Source: Myotis daubentonii (Eukaryota > Chordata > Mammalia > Chiroptera > Vespertilionidae). Taken from it: a stretch of DNA of 64,000 nucleotides. The notes beneath the pieces are model-generated. The model was given only the letters and a program-made list of their open reading frames with translations, had not been told where the DNA came from and did no database searches. Positions 30,465 to 42,900 of the stretch are shown here, piece after piece (positions within the stretch are counted from its first letter, which is position 1; every line of letters starts with the position of its first letter). The stretch lies in the NCBI RefSeq assembly GCF_963259705.1, contig NC_081842.1, forward strand, positions 184,082,349 to 184,146,348. Reading direction: 5' to 3'. The position numbers and the translations under genes are program-made.

Positions 30465-32039
30465 CTGCTTTAAGGCCAAAAAAGTCCAGTTTCCAAATAA
30501 CATTTTTTTACATTAATTCAGAATTTATTTACAGTCTCCATTTTCCCAGTTGCGCAGCCTAGTCAAATAACATTTAGAATTTATGATTCCTTAAATCTTC
30601 ACTCAGCACTGAATCACAATGTTCAAGCAGCTAAAAAAATCTCTTATAAGAGGAAGTGTGATTAGAATACAAAATCAGAGATCTTTAGTGTGTCATACAC
30701 TTAAATTTGCTGACGTAAATCCCAATCTCTATGCTCAGTATCTACAGAAAAGGATCAATATTCACTTTTCTCAAAGGAATTGGCTATGAAGATGTAGTGA
30801 ACCAACAAAGAGCTAAGGACTTTTTTGACCCAAAAAAGGGGCTAAGTGAAACTATTAGAACTAGACATAGGGTAAATAAACCTTTTGGGACGCCTCTGCA
30901 TTTTCAAGCGACAACCCCCAAGAGATGGAAGAGAAGAGACAGAAATCAAGATAGAGAGTCCTGACTTGTCTGAAACAAAAGTAACAAAATTAACTATATC
31001 AATGTGCACAATAAAAGAATAGATTCCATTTTAGGTAATCAGGACAACAGAGAACTTGTTCTCAAGGAGTATCTCAGGAAAAAAAAAAAGCATATTAGGG
31101 AGGTTGGAAGCTCAAGGGGGTAGGTGAAGAAGGGGGGTCCTTTGTCTATTAGCAGGTTGGGGTGTATGGAATTCAAGTAGGAAAGAGGAGTGATCTGTCT
31201 ATGAGAAATGTCAAACTTAGAAATGTAAACCTTAAAGATCACCTGGCTTACTTCCCTATTCCTCAATCAACCTATAATTTATTGTCTTGTATGTAAGGCC
31301 GTCTCAAATACTTGCAAGCAGCAGCGGGGTAAAAATTATGAACAGTTCATCTCCCTCTCAATTTAATAGATTTGCAAAAGAGGGCCCAGAAGGGAGAAGA
31401 CACTTTCTAGGCCCGAAAGGGAGAAGTAACTTCCTAAGGGCATATGTCCTCGAGCTCTTCCTTGGGGACCCTAGAATCTTTCAGCCTTTTCCTTACGGAC
31501 TCAAGAAAGGGTATCAACAATGAGGTTATACTCAATTATTTATTGAGTGCCTAAATTCCCAACATTATAGTAGGCATTTTCACATACATCATGTTTACAC
31601 AGAGAGAGAATAATTTCAGCCCTTAGTCCCGACCCTTTTTTTTTTTTTTAATCGTGTTGGGTTTCTCTAAGAGAAGCTTAAGCTTTGCCATCAGAAGAAT
31701 CAAGGTTCTACCACGCAGGGTTTCGGAAAGGTATTTCACTTCTCTGAACCTGTGACTCTTCTGCACTAGAAAAAGTGTTAACGCCACACACTTCAAAGCG
31801 TGCTGTTCATGGTTAAAGGTTATCAATAGCACAGGGTATGACTCACAGTAGATTCGCAAAAACTGGTAACTATTGTTACCAATCCCGAGGGGACAGCTAC
31901 GGTATATAGTCAGTGAAAGGACGCGGGACAGGAAGTTGAAACCACCATCACTAGCGATGTCACACGGTGTCAGTCGGTCCACCATCCACCTCCTGACAGC
32001 CTACTACGCATCCAGAAGAGGGATGGGGCTCTCAAGACC
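29262..32039. other. BTF3L4 intron 1, no gene
   Basis: Holds a TG/TA microsatellite at about 30418-30465 and no recognised coding frame. A 77-codon open frame at 30731-30964 shows no known domain. Confidence 0.5.
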
Positions 32040-32770
32040 CGCCGGGCAGCGTCCCGGAGCGGGAGGCCGACTGGCAAACAGTTGCTGCCATTAGGAGGTG
32101 CAGAGCGCTGCCACGCAATTCGGTCCGGGAGGTAGGGGGCCGGGGCTGCAAACCTCAGTTTCCCTCTCTGCCGGGGAGAATCAAATGCGACGACAACGGA
32201 CTGGCTGTGCACAGCTCCAAGCTCACAACACTGTTTGGATAATGGAGAGTAACCGGACAGAGGCGGGGGATCACCCGCCTCCTGGGGCCGGATCTGGATG
32301 GCAACAGCGCGGGCCCGCTCGCCCCCACAGAGAGCGGTGGTGCTGGGGACCTTCCCTCAGGTGCCGACCCCCAGCTGCGCCGCCGGTAACCGACAGGCCA
32401 GGCTAGCCGCCTCCGCCCCCACTTCGCGCGCCACGGCGGAAGTGGCAGCCCGAGAGGCTGGCGGGTGTCGGAAGAAGAGGGCGGGGGGAGACCGTGCGCA
32501 GCGGCCTATGGCCGTGGAGTGGCGGGACCGCCGGGGGTCTCACCTGAAGCAGGGAGAGTCCTCCAACACCAGCACGCGGCAAGAGCAAGATGGCTGCCTC
32601 AGCCCAGACAGAGAAAGACGACGGAGGCGGCGGCGGCGGGAGCGGGGCCCACGTGATACAGCCAGCCCTCACCAGAGCAACCTATCCGGGGAGAGCGAGT
32701 GCGAACTACAGGGCCCAGCCTGCTCTGCGCCTCCCAATGGAAAGGTGACAGGTGCGGGTGGCCGCGGTGC
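32040..32770. promoter_or_regulatory. CpG island of the BTF3L4 promoter
   Basis: The GC- and CpG-rich block includes a YY1-type AAGATGGCTGCC at 32587-32598, a CACGTG E-box at 32650-32655 and an inverted CCAAT (ATTGG on the opposite strand) near 32734. No TATA box is seen. It drives BTF3L4 leftwards; TXNDC12 starts about 1.2 kb to the right in the opposite direction. Confidence 0.75.
32544..32650 (-). other. BTF3L4: BTF3L4 non-coding exon 1 (probable)
   Basis: On the minus strand this GC-rich stretch ends in CTTCAG followed by a GTGAGA donor (32543-32538) and contains a YY1-type CCATCTT site (plus-strand AAGATGG from 32587). The upstream edge is not defined by sequence. It is called from its position in the CpG island 5' of the BTF3L4 start exon and from the donor. 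Confidence 0.65.
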
Positions 32771-33399
32771 ATTCTGGAGCTTGCAGTCTCCCAAGCTTTC
32801 CATTGTGTTGGTGCCTGCGATAGGTAGGGAGCCTAATAAAAGCGCTGTGTGTATTTTTGTTTGGGTGTGTACTTTGTCAGATGTCTTTTACTAGATATTA
32901 AGTATGCACTGTCGTACTCAACTAGTCTCCACTTAGGAGGCGAGACAAGACATTTTGACCTGTTATGACATACAGAGGAAAAAAATTTGGAGAAATACTC
33001 AACCTGCAAAGTTTAAAGACAACAAAAGCAAAAAAAGAAAAAAAGAAAAAATAAATAAAATAAATAAAAACAACAAAAGCAAATAGATTTAACCAGAAGA
33101 AGCTCTACAGTTTAAATGCCTGCAGTGACTTCTGTCCTGGTTCCCTGAAGAGCTAAGCTAGGTCAGTTTTGCAATAACAGATACCAAGTTCGGGTATTTT
33201 TCAGAGCAGGCATTGGTTAGTTGCATAATCCCTGAGTGGAAGAATTGCGGCTGCAAGGAAAATAAGGTCCAGCGCTTCTTCTCCAGCAAGAAGAGGCGTT
33301 CTTGCAAGGCACGGAGACCATGTACAGGTTTTCTAGGTCTCCTGGAGACCAAGCAGGAACCCAAGAATGAAATCCAGTAGTCTAGTCTTTTATGTTTGC
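32770..33399. other. Between the BTF3L4 and TXNDC12 promoters
   Basis: Moderate GC, A-rich simple repeat at 33020-33075. A 94-codon minus-strand frame (33158-33442) resembles nothing I know. Confidence 0.45.
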
Positions 33400-33900
33400 G
33401 GCGAGGGAAGTGGGACCCGAGGCCAATGGGCAACCCGCCCACTGTTTGGCGCGGCTGACTTCGCCGATCGATAATTTGCGTTGTTAATATTAAGTGCAGC
33501 GGTTCTAGGGGGCGGGGCTAGCCTGCTGGCAGACGCAACCAGCAACGGTTTCCGAAGCTTCCTCCGCACCCCATCACTATCTCAGCCCACTTTTTCTCTC
33601 TCTGTCCTCCGACTGAACATCCAAAATCGGGGTTGGGTAGGGGGAAGCAACTTGCGTTTGAGAGCAACACCTATACCCTTCTACGTGATCTGCACCTTTA
33701 AACTCACTCGATCACAATCCGGACCCCGGAGGCACCACCCACATCCGTTTAACATCACTTCCTTCAGAGTTAAGGGGGGGGAAAAATCCTGGGAACTCGA
33801 GGGGTTGAGTTGAGCCGCGTTTGGGGAAGGGCGCGGACCTTCTGCTGTAGGACTCCGGCTCTGCGTCCGCTCTGCCCGGTGGCCCCGCACACTTACCACC
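33400..33900 (+). promoter_or_regulatory. TXNDC12: TXNDC12 promoter and 5' leader
   Basis: A CCAAT box lies at 33423-33427 and a GC box (GGGGGCGGGGC) near 33508-33518, then a moderately GC-rich leader up to a strong Kozak context (CCACCATGG) at 33901. No TATA box. The start site itself cannot be fixed from sequence. Confidence 0.65.
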
Positions 33901-33997
33901 ATGGAGCTGCGGCCTCGTCTCGGGGCCACCTGTTTGCTGGGCTTCAGTTTCCTGCTCCTGGTCACCTTTTCTGATGGACGTACTGGGCTTGGAAAGG
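33901..33997 (+). CDS. TXNDC12: TXNDC12 exon 1 (signal peptide)
   Basis: 97 nt: 32 codons plus one base. [10 protein letters not shown] is followed by a leucine-rich hydrophobic core, then FSDG. The donor GTCAGA at 33998 is a non-consensus GT; position and phase are fixed by exon 2. Confidence 0.95.
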
Positions 33998-36900
33998 GTC
34001 AGACCGCATTCTTATCTTAATCTTTACTTATCCTGGGTCCCAGCCCAGTATAACCCTCTTCTCCTCTTAACACGACCCCCCTCCCATTCTAGCTCTTTAG
34101 TCACGCCGGATTCTTTTTTATCCTAGCCAACCGCTCTTGGAGTTTGAAGATTTCTTGGGGTAGGGAGGAGCGGGTCTAGGGCATGATGTGATGGGACGTT
34201 GTTCTTGGGATGGGGTAAGGAATGGCCCTTAAATTAGAAGAAGCATGTTAAGAGCCCAGCACAGTGCTTAGCACTTGGTAGGTCCTCAGGAACAGCCACC
34301 TTTACTGCTGGGAGAAATAGGGCCTTTTTTGGACATGCATATGCAGAGATTCCCCAACTTACCTCTTCCTCTAGAGGAAGGTTACTGCCTCCTTACCCTG
34401 GGGGGAACCGTACCTGCATTCCAGGAAGTGGTGACTGGTGCAAAAGGAAGGGCTAAAAGAAGATAGCAGGTCTGAAGTTAGAGGGGCCACCAACAGTTGT
34501 CCCTCCTGTGGTTCCGTTAGTGTGTCTGAAGAAACTGAATTGTTTGTGAGTGCTGAGGAGTTATTCAGTGGTTATGAATAGAGAATAGAAGATGTGATCT
34601 CCCTACTCCATCCCATTTCTTACATCTTCATTCGAACTCAGGGTTTATGCTTTTCTAAGCGGGTGAGTGGTAGCGTTGATTCCCCCCCCCCCCCCCTTTT
34701 TTTGTACTGATCTTACTGTATGGAAAGACTCTCCTGCAGTTCTGCTGTTTGAAATTCGATTTCTCTTATCCTCCCTATTTGTTCATTTATTGGTGTGTGA
34801 TGAGATTTTGTGGACATTCAGTGTGCCTGAATACAGTCCCTCCTTAATTCAGTAAATAATTTTTGATCACCTACCATATTCCAGGCACTGTCTTGGACAC
34901 TCCTGTCAATAAGACAGTTTCAGCTTGGGATAAGTACTGGAAATAAAATGAAATTGGGATGGAGAGGCTGAAAAGGATGAGGGAACTAATATTACCTGAA
35001 CTAGGAAGGTCAGGGAATGCTTCTCTGAGCTGATATGTGAGTTTCCATCTCAGTGATGAAACTACACGGTGAATTCTACTGGGCCAGAATGTTTTAAATA
35101 CTGACAACCCCATTTTAAAACAGATTACTGTATATTTGGTGTAAAATTGTAAGTACCAAGGGAGACAGAAGGGTAGTGTTAGGAGTGTGGGTTTTGACCT
35201 GAGTTTTAATTTATTCTGCCACTAACAAGCTGAGAGGCCTAGGGCAAGTTGCTTAACTTCTCAAAGCTTAGTTTCGCATCTGCAAAAGTGGGCATAATAA
35301 TAACTACCTGAGACATCAACGGATAATTTACTCTGTTCTAGTTACTGTTAGTTGTAGGCAGTCCCTTGGAGTCATGTATTCAGTATTTTTATTCCTTGTT
35401 AGACATGAAGCTCTCGTGGTTATTCTAGTTATCGTTGCTGTATAACAAACCACTCAAAAATGTAGGGGTGTAAAGAAATCATTTTATTATGTTCACAATT
35501 CTGTGGGTCAGGAATTCAAAGAAGGCACAGTGGGGAAGGTGTGTTTCTCTGTTCTGTGATATCAGTTTCTTCATGGGCTAGTGTGGGCCTCCTCACAGTA
35601 AGAGAGTTGGATTTCAAGAGTGAGTGCCTCAAAAGAACAAGGTGGAAATGCATTGCATTTTTATTGTCTAGCTTTACAAGTCACATAGCATAGCTCCCAC
35701 TATACTCTGTCTGGGCCAGTTCAGGGGGGAGGGACATTAACCTCCCCCACTCTTGCTGCATAGGGGAATGTTGAGTTCACCTTGTAAGAAAAGCCTGTGG
35801 AATGGGAAGTAGTGTGCAGACTAATCAAGACAAGTAAGCAGGCAATTACATGACATTGTCTAAGTAGCTCTGGCTCTTTCCTGAAGATGGCCTGGTGGTT
35901 TGCAGACAGGAGAAACTTCATGACTCTACTGTTTTCATTAAGAAGAGGAAGTACAACGGTATGGTATGAACACTGAATAAGAATCAGGAGGCGTGGGGTT
36001 TTGTGTGTTTGGTTTTTTTAATACGCTTCTATTGATTTTTAAAGGTAGAGGGAGAAAGAGAAACATCGATGAGAGAGAAACATCAACTGGCTGCCCGCTG
36101 CGTACTCCCTACTGGGGATTGAGCCCATAACCCGGGCATGTGCCCTGACCAGAAATTGAACTGGTGACCTCTTGGTTCTTGGGTTGATGTTCAACCATTG
36201 AACCACACCGGCTGGGCAAGGCCTGGTTTTAAACCTGGTCAGACCATATAGTCAGCTGTGGTCTTCCCTGCAGACCATTTATTAAATAAGAGAGTTGAAC
36301 TAGAAATGATTCCTAAGAGTTCTTCCAGATCTAACAGTCTAGAGTTCTAAAATAATTTTGTTATTCTCCATGTGCTAAAAATTTGAACTATATTACCTAT
36401 GGGGAGAAGTGCAACAACTAACATTTACATACATTGCTATATTCAGGCACCATTCTGTGCACTTTTCATATATTGGCTGGTTTAATCCTCATAGTAACCT
36501 TCTGAGATCATCCCCGTTTCACAGATAAAGAACCTAAAGTGGGGCACAGGAGTCACACAGAGAGTAAGTGGGCTAGCTGGGCTACAGTCCCAGAGCCAGT
36601 GCTCTTAATAAGCACATACACTCCTGCCTCTGAGGGCAGAAACTCCTCTGAAGACTGTAAAGGAGAAATGAGAAACTTGTTGGGGCGGGCGGGGGGGGGG
36701 GGGGGGGAGGTTATGTGCTCTCCTCCAGAAACGGAAAAATGATTGTCACATCTTTGGAATAAAAATTAGGGACTGACACATGGGGAGTGTTTACATTCCA
36801 CATTGTTCCCCCTCACATTCACAACAACCCTATGGAATAGATATTTTTCTTAGGCATATTTTGCATTTATGCAAACAGCAAGTGACTGAACTAGGATTCC

Positions 36901-39900
36901 AATCTAGCTCTGTTTGACCACAGACAGACCTTTTTTGGGGGCCACTGTGTTATTTTACCTCTCAGGTACAGTGTTCCCTATTTTAGAGATGTGGCTGCCA
37001 GCTCTGACACTTGACCTTTTGTCAGCTGGGAGGGGGTGAATAATACTTTTCTTTAGTTTACACTCATGAAAACAATTTTAGGATGAAGAGCTTGGGAAGT
37101 CTGATATAAATACTGTGTTTAGGAATGGTCACTTTCCTTTTTTTTTTTCTTCCTTTTTTTAATATTAGTGTTTTTAGGAAAGGATTTGCTGACGTGGAAG
37201 CCTTCAGCTCACTTTGCAGAAACTGGCATAAATTAAGTGGCTGTGCAGGTGACACTTTAGGAAACTGGACTCTCTTCAAATGTTCCACGTTGGCATGGGT
37301 GTGTGGGGGGGTGGTGTCGGGGAGTAGGTGATTTCAGTAACAAGGTAAATACTGTACCCTTTCAAGTCATTTTTGAAGGGAAACAAAAAACTTAGGTTTT
37401 CTAGATCTGAAGGCAGTGTTTACATTCTGCTTTGGTGAAGCTACACTCATTCATTCATTTAACTTTTGCTAAGGAGGCGGTAAAGTCTTGTGAGTGGTTA
37501 AACTATAGACTCTGGAACTCAACCACCTAGGTAGGTTCTAATCTCAGCTCTGCCATGTACTGGAAGTGTAATCTTTAGCAAGCTATTTAACTTCAGGTTC
37601 CATATTTGTAAAATGGGAATATTAGAGTTTCTACCTCATAAGTTTATTGTGAGGATTAAATGTCAGTATATGTAAAAGCACACAAAACTGCCTGGCATGT
37701 AATAAATGCCATATGAATGTTAGTCATTGATACTGTTATCGTACCATTATGTTATTGTAATTATCACCTAAGTAAGAAATCAAAAAGTAATGATGATGAT
37801 TATTCCTATTATTAAAAATATCCAGTTACTTTTTACTACGAATTTTTGAAGAAATTTTGTACATGTAGTGAACTATTTCAAATTACACCTCTAGATTTAC
37901 TCTTAGGGATAATGCAATAAGGTGGCTAAGGAACTGTTGGGGTACCAGAGAAGAATGTTAATTAGGAATCAAGAGACCTAAATTCTGGTTGTGGCTTCCT
38001 CTGTGGTTTTGGGTAGGCTCTGTCCTTTTCTAGGCCCTTGTAGTATGCAAGGATTGGACTAATCTCTTAAGTTTGTGCTGTCCAATACAGTAGCACTAGC
38101 CATGTGTCACTCTTAAATTTTAAATTAATTATAATTCAGTACAATTAAAAATTTAGCTTCTCAGTTGCGTTAGCTACCTTTCAAGTACTCACCAGCCACC
38201 TGTGGCTTGTGGTTACTACATTGAACAGTGCAGATATAGAACATTCCCATCAGTGCAGAAAATTCCATTGAACCGTGCTGACTTTCTTAGTAATAACTCC
38301 TGTGACTGTAAGTTTTGTCAGCTAGCTCCTGAGTAGCCCAAGTTTATGGAGAAATTTTATTTTACCTGATATTAATCTAGCTTCCCTGACTTTCTTTTGG
38401 CTATCATTTGCCTGGTATATATATATATCATTTTATTTTTTCCTTTTATAAGTCCTTTTTTAGGTGCTCTTATAAACATCATAGTTTCATGTTCTTTAAA
38501 AAAACACACACACACACAAAAATCTGACCATTACTGTCTTTTAACTCCAGCTGGCAAATTTAGTCCACTTATGTTTATGGTGATTATGATGTTTGTGGTG
38601 ATTAGAGATGGTCATATTTCTCTCATCCAGTTTCCATTGCTTCTGTGTTTTCTATGCTTTTTTTTTTTTCTTCTCCATTGGTGCCCTTTCTTTAGAGGTT
38701 GAGTATTTGCTTGTTCTTATTTTATCTCCTTTATTAGTCTGGAAGTTGGCGCTCTAGTTCGTTTAGTGGTTACACTTGAAATTTTACTTGCATACTTAAC
38801 AAAATCTAACATTAATATCTTGATGTTATTAAGAGCACTTTAACTTAAGTCATTTCCTCTTTATAAGTAGTTCTTGTCTTGCACTTTAGCTGTCTTTTTT
38901 TAAAAACTCTACAAGTTGAGCATTACAAACTTTTCTACACTTAATACTTAGAAGTATCTATGTGTTTACCAATTTATTTGCTCACTGTTCCTTGTATCTA
39001 AGCTTTCTTCTGGAATCCCTTCCTTCCTGAAACATGCCCTTTACTTATCCTTTTTCTCTGGTTCTTTTCTCCTAGGGGACTATTTCATATTTCCTCATCT
39101 CTTCAAACTTCCAGGCTTCTTCCACAATCCTTGCTCTCAGCTGGTGACCATGCTTCCTATATAATAGAAGGAATTAAAAGAGACCTTTCAAAAACCGTCA
39201 CCACTACATTTACCTACCTCCTAGCACCAGTGTTCATATATTCTTCCTTTCCTGTTTTTGTTGGATAAACTGTGCTCCTAGCAAAGGCTAATCCCTCTAC
39301 TTGAGTAATAAATCCCATGTCCTTTTACCTACTCACAATATTTATTTTAAAAAAATATTTTTATTGATTTCAGAGAGGAAGGGAGAGGGAGAGAGATAGA
39401 GACATCAATGATGAGAGAGATTTATTGATTGGCTGCATGCTCCACGCTGGGGATCGAGCCGGCAACCCAGGCATGTGCCCTTGACCAGAATCAAACCCAG
39501 GACCCTTCAGTTACAGGCCAACGCTCTATCCATTGAGCCAAACTGCTAGGGCTCATGATGTTTTTTTACCTTCTCTTCTCATCTTGTATCATCAGCTTTT
39601 CTTCCATTATTATATAATTTCTATCAGCTTTCAACATCCTATACTTCCCTTTCCATTGAGTTAAAACCCTTCCTCAACTCATAGCTCCCTTTAGCAATGC
39701 CCTTTTCCCCCTTCAGCAAAATTATTTGAAAGTGCTGTGTGTCCTAGTTCTAGAAATCTTCCTTTGGGCTATCTTGATTTGCTCTAATTATGCTGTCATC
39801 TTCACTCCTCTGTTGAAGCTCGTCTTGCCAAAGTCAGCACTGTTCCTCAGTTGCTGAATCCAGTGGTCATTTCTGATTTAACAGGAATAGTGGAGTCAGT

Positions 39901-42900
39901 TGATCACCTTTCCTTCGTGAAGCATCTTGGAAACACTTAGATTATAGGACGCCACGCACTGCTGGTTTTCTGCCGATCTCACTGGCAGTTCCTTCTTGTG
40001 GCCTTGGCTAGTTATTCTTTATCTCCCTGGGAGGACTCCAGGGCTCTTGGACTTCCTCTCCATCTATACTCACTCCTGTGGGATCTTATTCAGTCTCAGG
40101 CTTTAAATTACATTCATATGCTCATAACTCCTTTGCATTTCAGGTTCAGATATTCAGTTGTTCATTCAGCATCTCCAGTTGGATGTCTAGTAAGCATCTC
40201 AAAATGAACATATACAAGTCCAAACTCTTTTTTCTGAATCCTTACCCCAGGATATTTTTTTCCGTTGGTTTTTCAAGAGAGTGAAAGGGAGGGAGGAGGA
40301 GGGGGTAGACAGAGTTGTCTAGTTGGGCATCCTGCCAAAGCAGGATTAAGTTGCCTGAGTTTAGGTGTTGACAAGCAGAACGATGGGGATCACATTAAGT
40401 ACCTTCCAATTCTCCTGAACATCCTCCCAGTTGTACTCTTATGTAATTGTTCACTATTCAGGATTAGACTTTGGGCCCTCGGCAAGCGACACATTTCCTC
40501 TGGGTCAGCAGCCCATGCTGTTGGGAATGAAAAGGGATGATGGTTAGTTTGGATTTTGCCCCCATGTGCTAATCTGAATGAGCTATTTATTCCTCTGTGT
40601 TAACAGTGATGGAAATTTTAATTTATTTCTAGGAAAGAAAGGCGTGGGAGATAGTATAGTAATTGAAAAGTCATAAAATTGAAGTTTAAATCCCAACTTG
40701 ACCATTTACCAGCTCTGTGACCTGGTACAGGTTATGTAACTTCTCTGAGCCTCAGAAGTCTCAACTGTAAAGATAACAAATGCTGCCATTTACTGATCAC
40801 TTATACCTATTTTAATGATGAGAAAACAAGTATAGAGAGGTTAAATAAGAGAGGATTATTATAAATTATTGCCAAATTTAAATGAGGTAACACATGTGAT
40901 GTGCCAAGAATATAGAAGGTGGTCCATAAATAGCAGCTAGCATTATTATGATCACTAACATTTTCCAGATATGAAATTGAGTAATTTATGTTATGGCTGA
41001 AATAAGATTCATTTACTCAATAAAATACTTTATGGAGCACTTTTCTTGGCCATGTGTAGAGCTAAGAGCTAGGGAAACAGGAGGGAATAAGACAGTTATG
41101 TTCCCAACTCTTAGGGAATTTGCTTTGGGGTAAAGGGGACCACATCCAACATTTATAATTCAGCCTGGGAAGTGCTGTCACGGGAATCAGAGAAGATTTA
41201 CTAGAAGAAATGCCCTCTAGGTTTATACCTGAAGAATGAATGGGAGGTGAAGGTGGAAGGAAAGGCATGAGGAGCAGTGATTATGAAAGCTGGAGGGGAG
41301 AAAGTGCATGCTGCATTTAAGGAATTGAAAGAAGCTTTGTGTGTAAGATTTTAGGAAAAGTGTGGAAAGTGAGCCTGGAGAGGTGGGCAAGTGCCATATT
41401 CTGAAGGCTTTGTAAGTCCTGCTGCAAGAGTTTGGCCTTTCTTTTTAGGGCTTGGAAAGCCTCTGAAAAGTTTTTACCCACCAGAGATGTGATTTTAAAA
41501 TATCACTCTGGCTGAAGTGTGGGGAATTAAGACAAGAAAAGCTTTAAAAACATTATCTCATTTAATCTTTACACCCACACTTGGAGGTGGGTATATTATC
41601 TTGATTTTACAGATGAAGAAATTGGGACTTGGAGAGCTTACTTTATTCACAAAATTCATGCATTTAATAGGCATTGGAGTCGTCATCCATCTCTTTCAGA
41701 CTCAAAAGCAATATTGCTGAATTATCTTCAACTAGTAATGATTTGTTATGACCTGCTTTATGTTTACTCTGTGGAAAATTCCCATTCATTCTTATTGTAT
41801 TACTTGCATACTCTGTGTTAGATTACAAAGCATTTTACAGACTTTATTTTCCTTAAAAACTATCAGTAGGCAATGTTATCTCCATTTTACAGGTCTGAAA
41901 AGTGAAGCTTGAGGTATGGGACAGTCCATGGTCCAAAAAACCCAGAAAGTGGTGGAGCAGGGACTTGAACACCATGCTCTTGATAGAGGAAAGCCTTTTT
42001 TATGGATGAACATGCCACACTTCTTTCTTGGGTCTTTACTCTTTATTCATGTGTGAATGTTTATAAGACTCTTTTCTTCTAGGTTTTGGAGATCACATTC
42101 ATTGGAGGACACTAGAAGATGGGAAGAGAGAAGCAGCTGCCAGGTATAAGATATGGTTTTAGATTATTTAGGGTGGTAAAACACTTTTCGGACATTTTAG
42201 TATGTGAAGATCATGCCAAAGCAGAGCAAAAATGAATACTTGCATGATAGCAACAACACTAATACTATCTAACATCTAGTAAGTGCTTACTATGCACCAG
42301 ACCTTGAATTATGTGAATTAGCTTATTTAATTCTCATAATAACTCTTTTGAGGTGGGTACTGTTGTTACCTTCATTTTGAAGATAAGAAAACTAAGGCAT
42401 AGAGCAATTATGTAACTTGCCAAAAATCACACAGCTAGTAAGTGGTGAAGCCAAGATTCAGATGCAGGCATTCTGGCTTCAGAGCCTGCACTCAACCAGT
42501 AAACCATACTGGCTACTAGTCTCAAGTTGAGTAGTCTTAAAATTCCAAGTCTATGCACAGATAACTGACACAAAGGGAGAGAAAAAGGCAGAGCAGGGGA
42601 GGGAAGTGCTTTGTATGCATTAATTCATTTAATCCTCACAACCTTTAAGGCTGGTTCAGCCTGTGAAGTAAGAACTATTATGCAGGAGAGGAAATTGAGA
42701 TACAGAATGGCTAAATAACTTGACAATAGTTTACACAGCTAGTAAGTGGCAGAGCCAAGACTTAAATGTTTTGGAGAAATACAAAGACCAATATACTTAT
42801 GTGTACCTACCTTACACACATATTCTTGCACAGAAACACAAACTATAGTGTTTGCTTTTGCTAGAACAGATTCTACAGCTTCATGGTTCTGAGTCTCATA

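Noticed and set aside
32298..32894. 198-codon frame in the CpG island
   Set aside because: High GC lowers stop frequency; it overlaps the BTF3L4 first exon and its donor on the other strand and shows no known domain.
33158..33442. 94-codon minus-strand frame between the two promoters
   Set aside because: No recognisable domain, no splice or promoter support beyond the neighbouring genes' islands; likely chance.
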